From positions 248,001 through 312,000 of the forward strand of contig NZ_BMLT01000005.1 of NCBI RefSeq assembly GCF_014645375.1: a stretch of 64,000 bases of DNA, in the 5' to 3' direction. The DNA is from Marinobacterium nitratireducens. GTDB taxonomy: Bacteria > Pseudomonadota > Gammaproteobacteria > Pseudomonadales > Balneatricaceae. Position 1 is the first letter of the stretch. Each line of letters opens with the position of its first letter. This document shows positions 54,803-64,000 of this stretch, one piece after another. The position numbers were made by a program, and so were the translations under genes. The notes beneath the pieces are model-generated. The model was not told where the DNA came from, searched no databases, and saw nothing but the letters and a program-made list of their open reading frames with translations.

Positions 54803-55522
54803 TCAGGAGTTGTCGAGACGGACCTGAATGTTCAGGGAATCATGGCGCCAGTGCTCGAGATCGTACTCCACCACTTCGCCGGCGGCATTGCGAACCACCC
54901 GCCGCACGCACAGGCAGGTGTAGCCCGGGGGCGCGTCGAGCAACGCCGCCTGTCCGGCGCTCAGTGCGCCGACGGTAATATCGAGCTCGACCACGGCATA
55001 TTGCTGATCGTAATCACCCAGCATTACGGCGCTGACGGAGCGCTCGAGATCGCACTCGTAAATACCGGGAAGACGCCCCTCCGGCAGATAGATGGTCTCG
55101 ATGTAGGCGGGCCGGCCGTTGGCGCCGCGCAGGCGCTGCAACTCGACCAGCGGCGCCTTGACGGACACCTCGAGCATCGACGCCAGCCGGTCGTCGGCGA
55201 CGATTCGCTTTTTCAGCAGTTGACGGCTGAATGGCACCAACCCCTGATCGGCGACGTAGTCCATGAAGAAAGCCGCCCGGCTGGGGTTGTAGTTGATGCG
55301 CTGCGACGTGACGAACCAGCCGCGGCGGTTGGAGCGGTATATGAGTCCTTCGGCCTCGAGCTGCTTGAGGGCTTCGCGCGAGGTCACCCGCGTGGTATGC
55401 AGCGACTCGCTGAGCTCACGCTCGGAAGGCAGCCGGTCCTCCGGCAGCAGCTCACCACGCTCGATCCGCGATCGCAATTCTGCCGCCACCCGGGCTGACG
55501 TCACACCCCTGCCTGCTGCCAC
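54803..55522 (-). CDS. phnR: GntR/HutC-type phosphonate utilisation regulator PhnR
   Basis: The 239-residue protein starts at GTG 55522, chosen because a perfect AAGGAGG lies 5 bp upstream; a longer frame to 55600 is open but has no comparable site. The N-terminal winged helix-turn-helix (about residues 5-70) carries DRLPSERELSESLHTTRVTSREALKQL, and the C-terminal UTRA effector domain runs to residue ~235. It is divergent from the PbfA-type gene and shares the 55654-55669 operator, so autoregulation is likely. AEP or phosphonoacetaldehyde is the expected effector. Confidence 0.9.
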   Translation of the reverse strand: MAAGRGVTSARVAAELRSRIERGELLPEDRLPSERELSESLHTTRVTSREALKQLEAEGLIYRSNRRGWFVTSQRINYNPSRAAFFMDYVADQGLVPFSRQLLKKRIVADDRLASMLEVSVKAPLVELQRLRGANGRPAYIETIYLPEGRLPGIYECDLERSVSAVMLGDYDQQYAVVELDITVGALSAGQAALLDAPPGYTCLCVRRVVRNAAGEVVEYDLEHWRHDSLNIQVRLDNS

Positions 55523-55623
55523 GCTTGCCTCCTTCAAAGATCCCCGAGCACAGAAAAAGCCGCCATTAACCAGCTGCAAGGTTACAGACCGATGAAGCAT
55601 TTATGAACCACCCAGACGCACGA

Positions 55624-55652
55624 TTGACAGTCGGTCCCGTCTGCAATTAAAT
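55624..55652 (+). promoter_or_regulatory. Promoter of the pbfA-FAD oxidoreductase operon
   Basis: A perfect -35 TTGACA (55624-55629) is separated by 17 bp from a -10 of TTAAAT (55647-55652, 4 of 6 consensus). The operator starts one base later and therefore overlaps the expected start point, indicating repression. Confidence 0.75.
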
Positions 55653-55653
55653 A

Positions 55654-55669
55654 TCTGGTATATACCAGA
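55654..55669. promoter_or_regulatory. PhnR-type operator between phnR and pbfA
   Basis: TCTGGTATATACCAGA is a perfect 16-bp palindrome and the best copy of the motif. It is 28 bp upstream of the pbfA ATG. Confidence 0.85.
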
Positions 55670-55696
55670 AAAAGATATCACGGAGTCGGAAACAAG

Positions 55697-57064
55697 ATGC
55701 AGCAGCTGGAACTCAAGAAAGAAGGTGATATCAACCAGAGCGACGAACGGCAGCGCTGGCAGGCTGAGCGCCTCGACCGGGCCAGCCGCGACCTGCTCGA
55801 GGCGGATGCCCGGTATTTTCTGCACCAGGCGATGTCGACTCCCTGCCTCAACGCCCTCGAGGGCTGCGACGGCATCTACCTCCAGGATCTGCAGGGCCGG
55901 CGCTACATGGACTTTCACGGCAACAACGTGCACCAGCTCGGATATGGCCACCCTCACCTGGTCGCCCGCCTGCGGCAGCAGCTCGACGAACTGCCCTTCT
56001 GTCCGCGCCGATACACCAGCCAGGTTGCGGTCGACTGCGCCCGCAGACTCACGGAGCTCGCGCCGGGAGACCTGAACCGGGTGCTGTTCGCCCCCGGCGG
56101 CACCTCGGTCATCGGCATGGCGCTGAAGCTGGCGCGCCTGGTTACCGGGCGTCACAAGGTGGTGTCGCTCTGGGACTCCTTCCACGGTGCCTCGATGGAT
56201 GCCATCGCAGTGGGCGGTACTCATTCCTTCGAAAAGGGCCTGGGCCCGCTATTGCCGGGCGTCGAACGGATCCCCCCGCCGACCCGCTACCGCGGCCCGT
56301 TCGCCTCGCAGGATGACGACCTCGCCTACGCGGACTACCTCGAATACGTGCTCGAAAAAGATCCGCAAGTGGGTGTTTTTCTCGCCGAGACCGTACGCAA
56401 TACCGATGCCCAGATTCCGTCTCGCGCCTACTGGCAGCGGGTGCGAGAAATCTGTGACCGCCACGGCGTACTGCTGGTGCTCGACGAAATACCGATCGCC
56501 CTGGGGCGTACCGGCACCCTCTTTGCCTGTGAACGATACGGCATCGAGCCGGATATCCTCTGCATCGGCAAAGGGCTCGGCGGCGGTATCGTGCCCTTTG
56601 CTGCCATGCTGGCGAGAGATGGCCTCAATATCGCCGAGGACGTCTCGCTCGGTCATTACACCCACGAGAAAAGCCCGCTCGGCTGCGCCGCGGCGCTGGC
56701 GACCCTGGACGTGATCGAGCAGGAGGATCTGCTCGCCAAGGTGCAGGACCACGAACAGTTCATGGCCGTCGAGCTTAAGCGGCTGGCACGGCGCTTTGCC
56801 CTGATCGGCGACGTCCGGGGGGTCGGTCTGCTGTGGGGCCTGGAGCTGGTAAAGGACAGAAAAACCCGCGAGCGCGCAAGCGACGAGGCCGATGCCGTGA
56901 TGTACGCCTGTCTCGATGCCGGCCTCAGCTTCAAGGTTTCCCAGGGCAACGTGCTGCAGCTGTCGCCGCCGCTGATCATCACCCGTGACCAGCTGGGCCA
57001 GGCCATCGCGATGCTGGAGCGGGCGCTGGAACAGGTCTCACACCGCTTCGGCTACTCCCACTGA
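55697..57064 (+). CDS. pbfA: PbfA-type (R)-1-hydroxy-2-aminoethylphosphonate ammonia-lyase
   Basis: The 455-residue protein has the class III aminotransferase fold. The PLP lysine is Lys292 (CIGKGLGGG), Asp263 is in LVLDEIPIALGRTG, and the phosphate loop is APGGTSVIG. In aminotransferases the DE block usually reads DEVQTG(F)GRTG; the DEIPIALG variant and location in a phnWX island point to PbfA, reported to convert (R)-1-hydroxy-AEP to phosphonoacetaldehyde plus ammonia. Activity is inferred from family and context. It is first in an operon with the FAD enzyme. Confidence 0.82.
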   Translation: MQQLELKKEGDINQSDERQRWQAERLDRASRDLLEADARYFLHQAMSTPCLNALEGCDGIYLQDLQGRRYMDFHGNNVHQLGYGHPHLVARLRQQLDELPFCPRRYTSQVAVDCARRLTELAPGDLNRVLFAPGGTSVIGMALKLARLVTGRHKVVSLWDSFHGASMDAIAVGGTHSFEKGLGPLLPGVERIPPPTRYRGPFASQDDDLAYADYLEYVLEKDPQVGVFLAETVRNTDAQIPSRAYWQRVREICDRHGVLLVLDEIPIALGRTGTLFACERYGIEPDILCIGKGLGGGIVPFAAMLARDGLNIAEDVSLGHYTHEKSPLGCAAALATLDVIEQEDLLAKVQDHEQFMAVELKRLARRFALIGDVRGVGLLWGLELVKDRKTRERASDEADAVMYACLDAGLSFKVSQGNVLQLSPPLIITRDQLGQAIAMLERALEQVSHRFGYSH

Positions 57065-57086
57065 TTCCCACACAGGCGAAGAAACC

Positions 57087-58487
57087 ATGACCGACAATTA
57101 TCAGCCCTTCTGGTTCGACCAGGCCCTACAGCGCGAACGGCCGGCGGCTCCCGTGCCGCTGACACAGGATCTCGATGTCGACATCTGTATTGTGGGCGGC
57201 GGCTTCACCGGGCTCTGGAGTGCCATCAAGCTCAGGCAGGCGTGCCCGCACAGCCGCATCCTGCTGATCGAGGCGGATCGCTGCGGCAGCGGCGCATCCG
57301 GACGCAATGGCGGCTGCATGCTGACCTGGTCGACCAAGTATCCGACCCTCAGGCGGCTGTTCGGCGACACCGAGGCCCGCCGCCTGGTGCAGGCATCGGA
57401 GCAGGCGGTATGGGATATCGCCGACTTCTGTGACCGGCATGAGATCGACTGCGAGCTGCGACCCGGCGGCACGCTTTACACCGCCACCAGTGAGGCACAA
57501 CGGGGCAGCATGACTCCGCTGGTCGCCGAGCTGGAGCGGCTCGGACTCAACAGCTGGCGCTCGCTGACACCGGCCGAGGTACAACGCCGGGCAGGTTCCG
57601 CAGCACACCTGGAAGGCTACTTCTCGCCCGCCGCCGGCAGCCTGCAACCCGGCTTACTGGTGCGGGGGCTCAAAGCGGTGGCGGAAAGCCTGGGCGTCGA
57701 GATCCACGAGCGCACCCCCATGGATCGGCTGATCGAAGGCGAGCCCGCCGAGATCCTGACGCCCCGGGCGCGCATCCGCGCGCGCCAGGTGGTGCTGGCC
57801 ACCAACGCCTGGATGGCCCGACAGTTCCGGGAGTTCGCCAACAGTATCACGCTGGTCTCGTCCGACATGCTGATCACCCACCCGGTCCCCGAGCTGCTGG
57901 CGGAGTCGGACCTCGGCAACGGCTGTGCCGTGGTGGACTCGCGTACCTTCGTACACTACTACCGCAGCACACCGGACGGCCGCCTGATGCTGGGCAAGGG
58001 CGGTAACCTTTTCGCCTTCGGCAACCGGGTGCTGCCGGCGTTCGACGAACCCAGCCGCTACCAGCCGATGCTGCGCAACGCCCTGCACCGCTTCTTCCCG
58101 ACCCTCGACAGCGATGCCATCGAGCGCACCTGGACAGGCCCCTCGGACCGATCTGTGACCGGCCTGCCGTTCTTTGGCCACCTGCGCGGCCGACGCAACA
58201 TAGTCTATGGCTTCGGCTACTCCGGCAACGGCGTGGTGCAGACCTGGCTCGGCGGTGAAATCATCCGCTCACTGCTGCTCGGCAACGACGACGTCTGGAG
58301 CCGTTCCGGGCTGGCGCAGGGGCCGCGAGGGTACTTTCCCCCGGAGCCGCTGCGCTGGATCGGCGCCATGACCGTACGCCAGGCGATCCGACGCAAGGAA
58401 GCCGCCGAGGACGCAAACCGCAGACCCGGCAGGCTCGACTGCCGGCTGGCACGGCTCGCTGCCGCCGCCGGCAAGGCCGACAAGTAG
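57087..58487 (+). CDS. FAD-dependent aminophosphonate oxidoreductase (DAO family)
   Basis: The 466-residue protein starts at ATG 57087, 22 bp after pbfA. The dinucleotide motif is GGGFTG (residues 37-42), followed by the DAO-family SGRNGGCM, and the C-terminal FGYSGNGVVQTWLGGEI closes the FAD site. FAD oxidoreductases like this recur in AEP clusters (PbfC/PbfD in the literature; I cannot assign which) and oxidise the amine of AEP or N-alkyl derivatives to give phosphonoacetaldehyde. Together with PhnW and PbfA it widens the island's substrate range. Confidence 0.85.
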   Translation: MTDNYQPFWFDQALQRERPAAPVPLTQDLDVDICIVGGGFTGLWSAIKLRQACPHSRILLIEADRCGSGASGRNGGCMLTWSTKYPTLRRLFGDTEARRLVQASEQAVWDIADFCDRHEIDCELRPGGTLYTATSEAQRGSMTPLVAELERLGLNSWRSLTPAEVQRRAGSAAHLEGYFSPAAGSLQPGLLVRGLKAVAESLGVEIHERTPMDRLIEGEPAEILTPRARIRARQVVLATNAWMARQFREFANSITLVSSDMLITHPVPELLAESDLGNGCAVVDSRTFVHYYRSTPDGRLMLGKGGNLFAFGNRVLPAFDEPSRYQPMLRNALHRFFPTLDSDAIERTWTGPSDRSVTGLPFFGHLRGRRNIVYGFGYSGNGVVQTWLGGEIIRSLLLGNDDVWSRSGLAQGPRGYFPPEPLRWIGAMTVRQAIRRKEAAEDANRRPGRLDCRLARLAAAAGKADK

Positions 58488-58517
58488 CGTCCCGGACGCC
58501 CATCGGAGACCGGCACC

Positions 58518-58544
58518 GGCGCGGCGAGGTTTTCTGGCCGCGCC
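58518..58544. terminator. Hairpin at the right edge of the phosphonate island
   Basis: GGCGCGGC (58518-58525) pairs with GCCGCGCC (58537-58544) over an 11-base loop. There is no T-run, so termination efficiency is doubtful. It separates the FAD gene from prmA. Confidence 0.4.
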
Positions 58545-58598
58545 GAATCGGCGATACTGGAGCCTATTCCACTTATACAGAAGCAATACGGACGCGCT

Positions 58599-59492
58599 AT
58601 GCCCTGGCTACAAATCAAGCTCTCGATCAAACCCGACGTCGCCGAGCAGTATGAAGATATACTGCTGGCGGCAGGCTGCGCGGCGGTCACCTACCAGGAC
58701 TCGGCGGACGAGCCGATCTTCGAGCCGGATCTCGGCACCACGCCACTGTGGTCCGATACCACCATTACCGGTCTTTTCGCGGCCGAGCACGACCTCAAGG
58801 AAACCGAGAAGGTCGTGCGCCAGGCACACGAGCAGCTGTTCCCGGACCAGCCCATGCCGGAGTTTCGTGCCGAGATTCTGGAAGACAAGGACTGGGAACG
58901 GGAGTGGATGAGCAACTATCACCCGATGCGTTTCGGCCAGCGCCTGTGGGTATGCCCGAGCTGGCGCGAGGCGCCGGAGCCTGATGCCGTCAACCTGATG
59001 CTGGACCCGGGCCTGGCGTTCGGTACCGGCACCCACCCGACCACAGCACTGTGCCTGGAGTGGCTGGACGCCGAGCCCCTCGCCGGCAAGGGCGTGACCG
59101 ACTACGGCTGCGGTTCCGGCATCCTCGGCATCGCCGCCCTGCTGCTTGGCGCCGACTCGGTACTGGCGGTGGATATCGACCCGCAGGCTCTGCAGGCCAC
59201 CCGCAGCAATCTGGAGCGCAACCAGCTGGCCGCCGCACGGCTTGAGGCCTGCCTGCCCGAGCAGGCGCCTGAGCGCGAGTCCGATGTCCTGGTCGCCAAC
59301 ATCCTCGCAGGCCCCCTGGTGGAACTGGCGCCGACCCTGGCCAAAAGGGTCCGCAGCGGCGGCCGCATCGCGCTGTCCGGTCTGCTGGAACAGCAGGCCG
59401 GGGAGATTCAGGCCGCCTACAGCCCCTGGTTCCGCCTCGACCCCGTGGCCGAACGCGAAGGCTGGATCCGGATTTCCGGCACCCGGCTCTGA
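58599..59492 (+). CDS. prmA: Ribosomal protein L11 methyltransferase
   Basis: PrmA trimethylates several amino groups of ribosomal protein L11. The 297-residue protein has the N-terminal substrate-recognition domain ([20 protein letters not shown]), a linker, and a SAM-binding Rossmann domain with [36 protein letters not shown] and the catalytic-region [10 protein letters not shown]. It begins the conserved prmA-zinc ribbon-dusB-fis block. Confidence 0.96.
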   Translation: MPWLQIKLSIKPDVAEQYEDILLAAGCAAVTYQDSADEPIFEPDLGTTPLWSDTTITGLFAAEHDLKETEKVVRQAHEQLFPDQPMPEFRAEILEDKDWEREWMSNYHPMRFGQRLWVCPSWREAPEPDAVNLMLDPGLAFGTGTHPTTALCLEWLDAEPLAGKGVTDYGCGSGILGIAALLLGADSVLAVDIDPQALQATRSNLERNQLAAARLEACLPEQAPERESDVLVANILAGPLVELAPTLAKRVRSGGRIALSGLLEQQAGEIQAAYSPWFRLDPVAEREGWIRISGTRL

Positions 59493-59518
59493 TTGCCACG
59501 ACAACTGCGGATTGAGCC

Positions 59519-60478
59519 ATGCAGGACGGCCTGATCACCGAATGCCCCGAATGCCAGACCCGCTTCAACGTCAGCGACGGCCAGCTTCGGCTGGCCGGCG
59601 GCAAGGTGCGTTGCGGCGCCTGTCTCACCGTATTCGATGCGCGTGCCCACCAGCCTCTGCCACAGGGCTCCGACGAGGTGACGTCCCATGCGCCGGCGAG
59701 CGACGCCGCCACCGTGGCCGACTTTCGCTTCGACACCGAGACGCCGGTCGAGATCGGCGACAAGGCACCGGGCGGGCCGACACCGACGATCATGGAGCAG
59801 GCAGCGCAGGCCTCGCCAGTCGTTCAGCAGTGGACGCCGCCGCAACAGGACAGCCCACCGCTGCGACCAGCGCCCCCCCAAGCTGACAGGCCGCCACCGC
59901 CCCAGCCCGCGCCGCTGCCGCCACGGCTTTCGGTCGATGACCTGCACGCCGAACCGCTGCAGCTGCAGCGCGAGCCGGAGCCGGCATCCCCCACCGCAAT
60001 CCTGGGCTGGTCCCTGGGCTGCCTTTTCGCCCTGGCTCTGCTGGCATCGCAGCTGGTCTGGTTCAACCGCCTGGAGTGGTCACAGCAGGAGCGGCTCGCC
60101 GGCTTCTACGAGATTCTCTGCAATCAGGTTCGCTGCAATATCCCGCCGCGCCGGGATATCGACAGTATCCGCAACCTGCAGCTGGTCGTGCGGGCGCATC
60201 CGCAATACCAGGAAGCGCTGAGCGTACACCTGCTGCTGGAAAACGATGCCGGTTTCGATCAGCCGTTTCCGGCGATCGACCTCACCTTCGCCGATATCCG
60301 CGGCCGCACCGTAGCCGAACGGCGGCTGCAACCGGGCGACTATCTGGATCCGGCGCTCAACCCGCTGCGCATGCGCCACCGCGAGCCCTACCAGATCAAC
60401 CTGGAGGTGCTGGATCCGGGCCGCCGCGCGGTGAGCTACGAAGTCGAACTCGCACCCGCCACCCTCGCCTCCAATTAG
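59519..60478 (+). CDS. MJ0042-type zinc-ribbon membrane protein (DUF3426)
   Basis: The 319-residue protein has an N-terminal zinc ribbon (Cys9, Cys12, Cys32, Cys35: ECPECQ ... RCGAC), a long Pro/Ala-rich disordered linker (about residues 65-155), one membrane helix (ILGWSLGCLFALALLASQLVWF) and a C-terminal DUF3426 periplasmic domain. This gene is the usual neighbour between prmA and dusB in Pseudomonas. Function is unknown. It starts 27 bp after prmA. Confidence 0.9.
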   Translation: MQDGLITECPECQTRFNVSDGQLRLAGGKVRCGACLTVFDARAHQPLPQGSDEVTSHAPASDAATVADFRFDTETPVEIGDKAPGGPTPTIMEQAAQASPVVQQWTPPQQDSPPLRPAPPQADRPPPPQPAPLPPRLSVDDLHAEPLQLQREPEPASPTAILGWSLGCLFALALLASQLVWFNRLEWSQQERLAGFYEILCNQVRCNIPPRRDIDSIRNLQLVVRAHPQYQEALSVHLLLENDAGFDQPFPAIDLTFADIRGRTVAERRLQPGDYLDPALNPLRMRHREPYQINLEVLDPGRRAVSYEVELAPATLASN

Positions 60479-60536
60479 CACCAGGACGCCCTTCGCGCAA
60501 GAGCGTTTTTGCTCATTTTTTCATCACTTACGGGTT

Positions 60537-60565
60537 GGAGAGGCAGGTGCGAAGGGGTATCATTG
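60537..60565 (+). promoter_or_regulatory. Probable promoter of dusB-fis
   Basis: TTGGAG (60537-60542) and TATCAT (60560-60565) are separated by exactly 17 bp and lie 75 bp before the dusB ATG. A weak hairpin with T6 (GAGC ... GCTC, about 60503-60523) lies just upstream. Confidence 0.6.
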
Positions 60566-60640
60566 GCCGCCTTCCTTGAGTGAACCGATACGTAGCCCTT
60601 GCGGCTGCGCGGTGTTGTTTTCTCTGAATTAAGGTCAGCC

Positions 60641-61627
60641 ATGTTCCAGATCGGACCCTACACCATTGACAGTCAGGTTGTTCTGGCGCCGATGGCAGGC
60701 GTTACCGACAGGCCTTTCCGTCAGCTCTGCAGACGGCTCGGGGCCGGCATGGTCGTTTCCGAAATGGTGACCTCCGATACCCGGCTATGGAACAGCCGCA
60801 AGTCCGCGCTCCGACTCGATCACGAGGGTGAGCCGGAACCCCGTTCCGTGCAGATCGCCGGCGGCGACCCCGAGATGATGGCCGAGGCCGCGCGCATGAA
60901 CGCGGCACGCGGCGCCCAGATCATCGATATCAACATGGGTTGCCCGGCCAAGAAGGTCTGCAACAAGGCCGCAGGCTCCGCGCTTTTGCAGGACGAGCCC
61001 CTGGTTCGGGATATCCTGCAGGCGGTGGTCGAGGCGGTCGAGGTGCCGGTCACGCTGAAGATACGCACCGGCTGGAATCCGGACAACCGCAATGGCCTGC
61101 GCGTTGCCGGCATTGCACAGGACGCCGGCATCCGGGCGCTGGCCGTTCACGGCCGCACCCGCGCCTGCGGATACAAAGGTGCGGTGGAATACGACACCAT
61201 CAGAGAAATCAAGCGGGCGGTAGAGATCCCGGTGTTCGCCAACGGCGATATCGACTCGCCGCAGAAGGCGCGAGAGGTACTGGACTTTACCGGTGCCGAC
61301 GCCGTGATGATCGGGCGCGCGGCCCAGGGCCATCCCTGGCTGTTGCGGGAGATCGATCACTACCTGCGCCACGGGCATCTGCTCGTGGCCCCGTCCCGAC
61401 AGGAAATCAGGGAAATCCTGGTCGAGCACGTGCAGGCCTTGCACCAGTTCTACGGTGAGTACATGGGTGTGCGCATCGCGCGCAAGCATGTGGGCTGGTA
61501 CCTGCAGGCCGAACCGGGTGGCCGTCTCTTTAGACAGGCTTTCAATCAGTTGGAAACAGCAGACGATCAGTTTGCCGCCATAGACGGCTTTTTTGCGCAG
61601 GACGCAAACGCCGGCGCGGCGGCCTGA
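60641..61627 (+). CDS. dusB: tRNA dihydrouridine synthase B
   Basis: DusB is an FMN- and NADPH-dependent enzyme reducing uridines in the tRNA D-loop (U17 in E. coli). The 328-residue protein starts at ATG 60641 ([20 protein letters not shown]), preceded by AAGG. Signature blocks are [37 protein letters not shown] with the catalytic cysteine in the NKAAGS loop context, and [18 protein letters not shown]. It forms an operon with fis 26 bp downstream, as in most gammaproteobacteria. Confidence 0.95.
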   Translation: MFQIGPYTIDSQVVLAPMAGVTDRPFRQLCRRLGAGMVVSEMVTSDTRLWNSRKSALRLDHEGEPEPRSVQIAGGDPEMMAEAARMNAARGAQIIDINMGCPAKKVCNKAAGSALLQDEPLVRDILQAVVEAVEVPVTLKIRTGWNPDNRNGLRVAGIAQDAGIRALAVHGRTRACGYKGAVEYDTIREIKRAVEIPVFANGDIDSPQKAREVLDFTGADAVMIGRAAQGHPWLLREIDHYLRHGHLLVAPSRQEIREILVEHVQALHQFYGEYMGVRIARKHVGWYLQAEPGGRLFRQAFNQLETADDQFAAIDGFFAQDANAGAAA

Positions 61628-61653
61628 TCACAGGCAATGGACAGACACCCAAA

Positions 61654-61941
61654 GTGGATATTAAAGAAATCAAGCAGCCGACTCTCGCCGCGCAACAGCC
61701 GCAGGACGCTCCGAACCAGACACTGCGTGACAACGTTCACCAGTCGCTGACGAACTACTTCAAGCAGCTGGACGGTCAACCGGTCACCGATGTCTACCAG
61801 ATGGTGCTGGCCGAGATCGAGGCACCGCTGTTCGAAACGGTCATGGCCTACACCAAGGACAACCAGACCAAGGCCTCTCAGTTGCTCGGTCTGAACCGTG
61901 GCACCCTGCGCAAGAAGCTGAAGCAGTACGGACTGCTGTAA
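61654..61941 (+). CDS. fis: DNA-binding nucleoid protein Fis
   Basis: The 95-residue protein is a dimeric nucleoid-associated regulator that bends DNA and activates rRNA promoters. It starts with GTG. The N-terminal beta-hairpin region, the helices [18 protein letters not shown], and the C-terminal helix-turn-helix [26 protein letters not shown] are all typical. The second gene of dusB-fis, it likely follows growth-rate control, though the control sites were not resolved. Confidence 0.97.
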   Translation: MDIKEIKQPTLAAQQPQDAPNQTLRDNVHQSLTNYFKQLDGQPVTDVYQMVLAEIEAPLFETVMAYTKDNQTKASQLLGLNRGTLRKKLKQYGLL

Positions 61942-61976
61942 CCGATTTCCTTCGTCAAACGGAACCCCGAATCAAG

Positions 61977-63566
61977 ATGGCAGAGCAACAGAGTACCCAG
62001 GTCCGCCGTGCGCTGATCAGCGTCTCGGACAAGACCGGCATCGTCGAATTCGCCCGCGCACTGGCTGCGCGCGGTGTCGAAATCCTCTCCACCGGCGGCA
62101 CCTTCAAGCTGCTGCGCGAGCAGAACATAGACGCGGTCGAAGTGTCCGACCACACCGGCTTCCCGGAAATGATGGACGGTCGGGTCAAGACCCTGCACCC
62201 GAAGATCCACGGTGGCATCCTTGGCCGCCGCGGCACCGACGACGCGGTGATGAGCGAACACGGCATCGCGCCGATCGACATGGTCGTGGTCAATCTCTAC
62301 CCCTTCGCCGCCACCATCGCCCGCCCCGACTGCGACCTGCCGCTGGCGATCGAGAATATCGATATCGGCGGCCCGACCATGGTCCGCTCTGCCGCCAAGA
62401 ACCACAAGGACGTCGCCATCGTCGTCAACGCCAGCGACTATGACGCCATCCTCGCCGAACTCGAAGCCGGCAACGGTCTCAGCTACAGGACCCGCTTCGA
62501 TCTGGCGGTCAAGGCGTTCGAACACACCGCCGCTTACGACGGCATGATCGCCAACTACCTCGGCACCATCGTCGACGGCAGCGAACAGCAGCCGGCCGAC
62601 TTCCCGCGCACCTTCAACACCCAGTTCGTCAAGGCGCAGGAAATGCGCTACGGCGAGAACCCGCATCAGAAGGCGGCGTTCTACGTCGAGGCGAATCCGG
62701 CCGAGGCCAGCATCGCCACCGCACGTCAGCTGCAGGGCAAGGAGCTGTCCTACAACAACGTCGCCGACACCGATGCGGCGCTGGAGTGCGTCAAGAGCTT
62801 CACCAAGCCGGCCTGCGTCATCGTCAAGCACGCCAACCCGTGCGGCGTCGGCGTGAGCCCGGAAGGCGGCATCCGCCAGGCCTACGAACTGGCCTACGCC
62901 ACCGACACCGAATCCGCCTTCGGCGGCATCATCGCCTTCAACCGCGAGCTGGACGGCGATACCGCCCGCGCCATCGTCGAGCGCCAGTTCGTCGAGGTGA
63001 TCATCGCGCCGCGCATCAGCGACGCCGCCCGCGAAGCGGTTTCCGCCAAGGCCAACGTGCGCCTGCTCGAATGCGGCGAGTGGCCGGCCGAACGTCACGC
63101 CGATCTCGACTACAAGCGCGTCAACGGCGGTCTGCTGGTGCAGAGCCGTGACATCGGCATGATCACCGAAGCCGATCTCAAGATCGTCACCCAGCGCGCG
63201 CCGACCGAGCAGGAAATCCACGACCTGATCTTCGCCTGGAAAGTGGCCAAGTTCGTCAAGTCCAACGCCATCGTCTACGCCAGGAACCGCCAGACCATCG
63301 GTGTCGGCGCCGGCCAGATGAGCCGCGTCAACTCGGCCCGCATCGCCGCCATCAAGGCCGAGCACGCCGGTCTCGAGGTCAAGGGCGCGGTAATGGCATC
63401 CGACGCCTTCTTCCCGTTCCGCGACGGTATCGACAACGCCGTCAAGGTCGGCATCTCCGCCGTCATCCAGCCGGGCGGCTCGATGCGCGATGAAGAGGTG
63501 ATCCAGGCCGCCGATGAAGCCGGCATCGCCATGGTCTTCACCGGCATGCGCCACTTCCGTCACTAA
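61977..63566 (+). CDS. purH: Bifunctional AICAR transformylase / IMP cyclohydrolase
   Basis: PurH carries out the last two steps of IMP synthesis. In the 529-residue protein the N-terminal cyclohydrolase domain (about residues 1-200) shows [31 protein letters not shown] and [15 protein letters not shown]. The transformylase domain shows [26 protein letters not shown] and [12 protein letters not shown], with the catalytic Lys-His in KHANPCG. The length is standard. It is followed closely by purD. A long antisense frame across it is a shadow. Confidence 0.98.
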   Translation: MAEQQSTQVRRALISVSDKTGIVEFARALAARGVEILSTGGTFKLLREQNIDAVEVSDHTGFPEMMDGRVKTLHPKIHGGILGRRGTDDAVMSEHGIAPIDMVVVNLYPFAATIARPDCDLPLAIENIDIGGPTMVRSAAKNHKDVAIVVNASDYDAILAELEAGNGLSYRTRFDLAVKAFEHTAAYDGMIANYLGTIVDGSEQQPADFPRTFNTQFVKAQEMRYGENPHQKAAFYVEANPAEASIATARQLQGKELSYNNVADTDAALECVKSFTKPACVIVKHANPCGVGVSPEGGIRQAYELAYATDTESAFGGIIAFNRELDGDTARAIVERQFVEVIIAPRISDAAREAVSAKANVRLLECGEWPAERHADLDYKRVNGGLLVQSRDIGMITEADLKIVTQRAPTEQEIHDLIFAWKVAKFVKSNAIVYARNRQTIGVGAGQMSRVNSARIAAIKAEHAGLEVKGAVMASDAFFPFRDGIDNAVKVGISAVIQPGGSMRDEEVIQAADEAGIAMVFTGMRHFRH

Positions 63567-63587
63567 GCGGAACCGTAGGAGAAACTG

Positions 63588-64000
63588 ATGAAAGTACTGG
63601 TTATCGGATCCGGCGGACGCGAGCACGCCCTGGCCTGGTCCGCAGCCCGTGACGCGGCGGTCGAAAAGGTCTTCGTCGCGCCGGGCAACGCCGCCACCGC
63701 GACCGAAGCGAAGCTGGAAAACGTCGCCATCGACGTGCTCGACCTCGACGCTCTGGTGAACTTCGCCCGCGACAACGCCATCGACCTGACCATCGTCGGC
63801 CCCGAAGCGCCGCTGGTCGCCGGTGTCGTCGACCGTTTCCGCGAAGCCGGTCTGCCGATCTTCGGCCCGACCGCGGCGGCCGCCCAGCTGGAAGGCTCCA
63901 AGGCCTTCACCAAGGATTTCCTGGCGCGTCACGCCATCCCCACCGCCGAATACCAAAACTTCACCGAGATCGATCCGGCCATCGCCTACGTGCGCGAGAA
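63588..64000 (+). CDS. purD: Phosphoribosylamine-glycine ligase, N-terminal part (cut by window end)
   Basis: The first 137 codons of purD are present. [20 protein letters not shown] and the ensuing [27 protein letters not shown] and [20 protein letters not shown] match the N-terminal domain of the ATP-grasp ligase that joins glycine to phosphoribosylamine. AGGAG precedes the ATG at 63588. The frame stays open to the right edge, so the gene continues outside the window. It is co-transcribed with purH, 21 bp apart. Confidence 0.96.
   Translation, partial: MKVLVIGSGGREHALAWSAARDAAVEKVFVAPGNAATATEAKLENVAIDVLDLDALVNFARDNAIDLTIVGPEAPLVAGVVDRFREAGLPIFGPTAAAAQLEGSKAFTKDFLARHAIPTAEYQNFTEIDPAIAYVRE

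Noticed and set aside
55523-55600. Longer phnR start at 55600
   Set aside because: The GTG at 55522 has a perfect AAGGAGG at 5-bp spacing and begins just before the winged-helix domain.
57087-58487. FAD oxidoreductase considered as an ordinary putrescine or glycine oxidase
   Set aside because: Motifs alone allow this, but its operon with a PbfA-type gene and the PhnR operator make an aminophosphonate substrate more likely.
61878-63956. Antisense open frame of nearly 700 codons across purH and purD
   Set aside because: It mirrors purH/purD, is rich in D, G and V typical of GC-rich shadow frames, and has no recognisable family or ribosome site. The sense genes are unmistakable.

Overview
The window is GC-rich chromosomal DNA from a gammaproteobacterium, probably from the Pseudomonadales/Oceanospirillales side. 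Evidence: Class I PlsB, RsmJ, Mpl, YceH, HlyU and DUF2333 genes, and the backbone order accB-accC ... prmA-(zinc-ribbon gene)-dusB-fis-purH-purD, which is the order known in Pseudomonas. No tRNA, rRNA, CRISPR array or insertion sequence was seen. Genes are dense and sit in short operons. Both ends cut a gene: plsB on the left and purD on the right.

Layout. 0-12.6 kb is housekeeping: plsB end, rsmJ, uppP-tsaB, ubiX-mpl, fbp, ppa, a WHy-domain lipoprotein, kbl-tdh (threonine catabolism), yceH, two paralogous glycine-zipper proteins and a GST. 12.6-16 kb is a hydantoin/allantoin-type locus (NCS1 permease, cytoplasmic Asp/Glu/hydantoin racemase, and an exported racemase homologue lacking both catalytic cysteines) next to an AT-rich palindrome-bearing intergenic region. 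16-26.5 kb is mixed: two small conserved genes, an O-acetylserine sulfhydrylase-glutaredoxin fusion, an encapsulated-ferritin-family protein without a shell gene, an Atm1-type exporter, a cyclic-nucleotide-binding protein, a CopD-like membrane protein, fatty acid cis/trans isomerase and DegQ. 26.5-34.3 kb holds two transport loci: an asymmetric MdlA/MdlB exporter pair and an AttEFGH-like ATPase/permease/lipoprotein set. 34.7-46.2 kb carries two dioxygenases, a MoxR-VWA pair, a universal stress protein with a SulP transporter, upp-uraA, hpt, a ParA-like ATPase and a DUF2333 protein.

46.4-64 kb is the conserved biosynthetic block (accB, accC ... prmA, zinc-ribbon protein, dusB, fis, purH, purD), interrupted between accC and prmA by a ten-kilobase aminophosphonate island. 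The island encodes phosphonatase PhnX, AEP transaminase PhnW, a three-gene ABC importer, the GntR-type regulator PhnR, a PbfA-type PLP lyase and a FAD amine oxidoreductase. These enzymes appear to funnel 2-aminoethylphosphonate and its hydroxylated or otherwise modified relatives into phosphonoacetaldehyde, which PhnX splits to acetaldehyde and phosphate. Near-identical 16-bp palindromes lie in front of phnW, the importer operon and the divergent phnR/pbfA pair, giving a self-contained regulon. Just upstream of accB, where aroQ lies in relatives, there seems to be an aroQ remnant.

Intergenic spaces carry several small repeat families: heptamer arrays, GTTGGGT-bounded hairpins (one pair with an identical 57-bp insert), TAGGAGC-bounded hairpins, and two other short dispersed repeats. 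Two of them supply the stop codon of a neighbouring gene.
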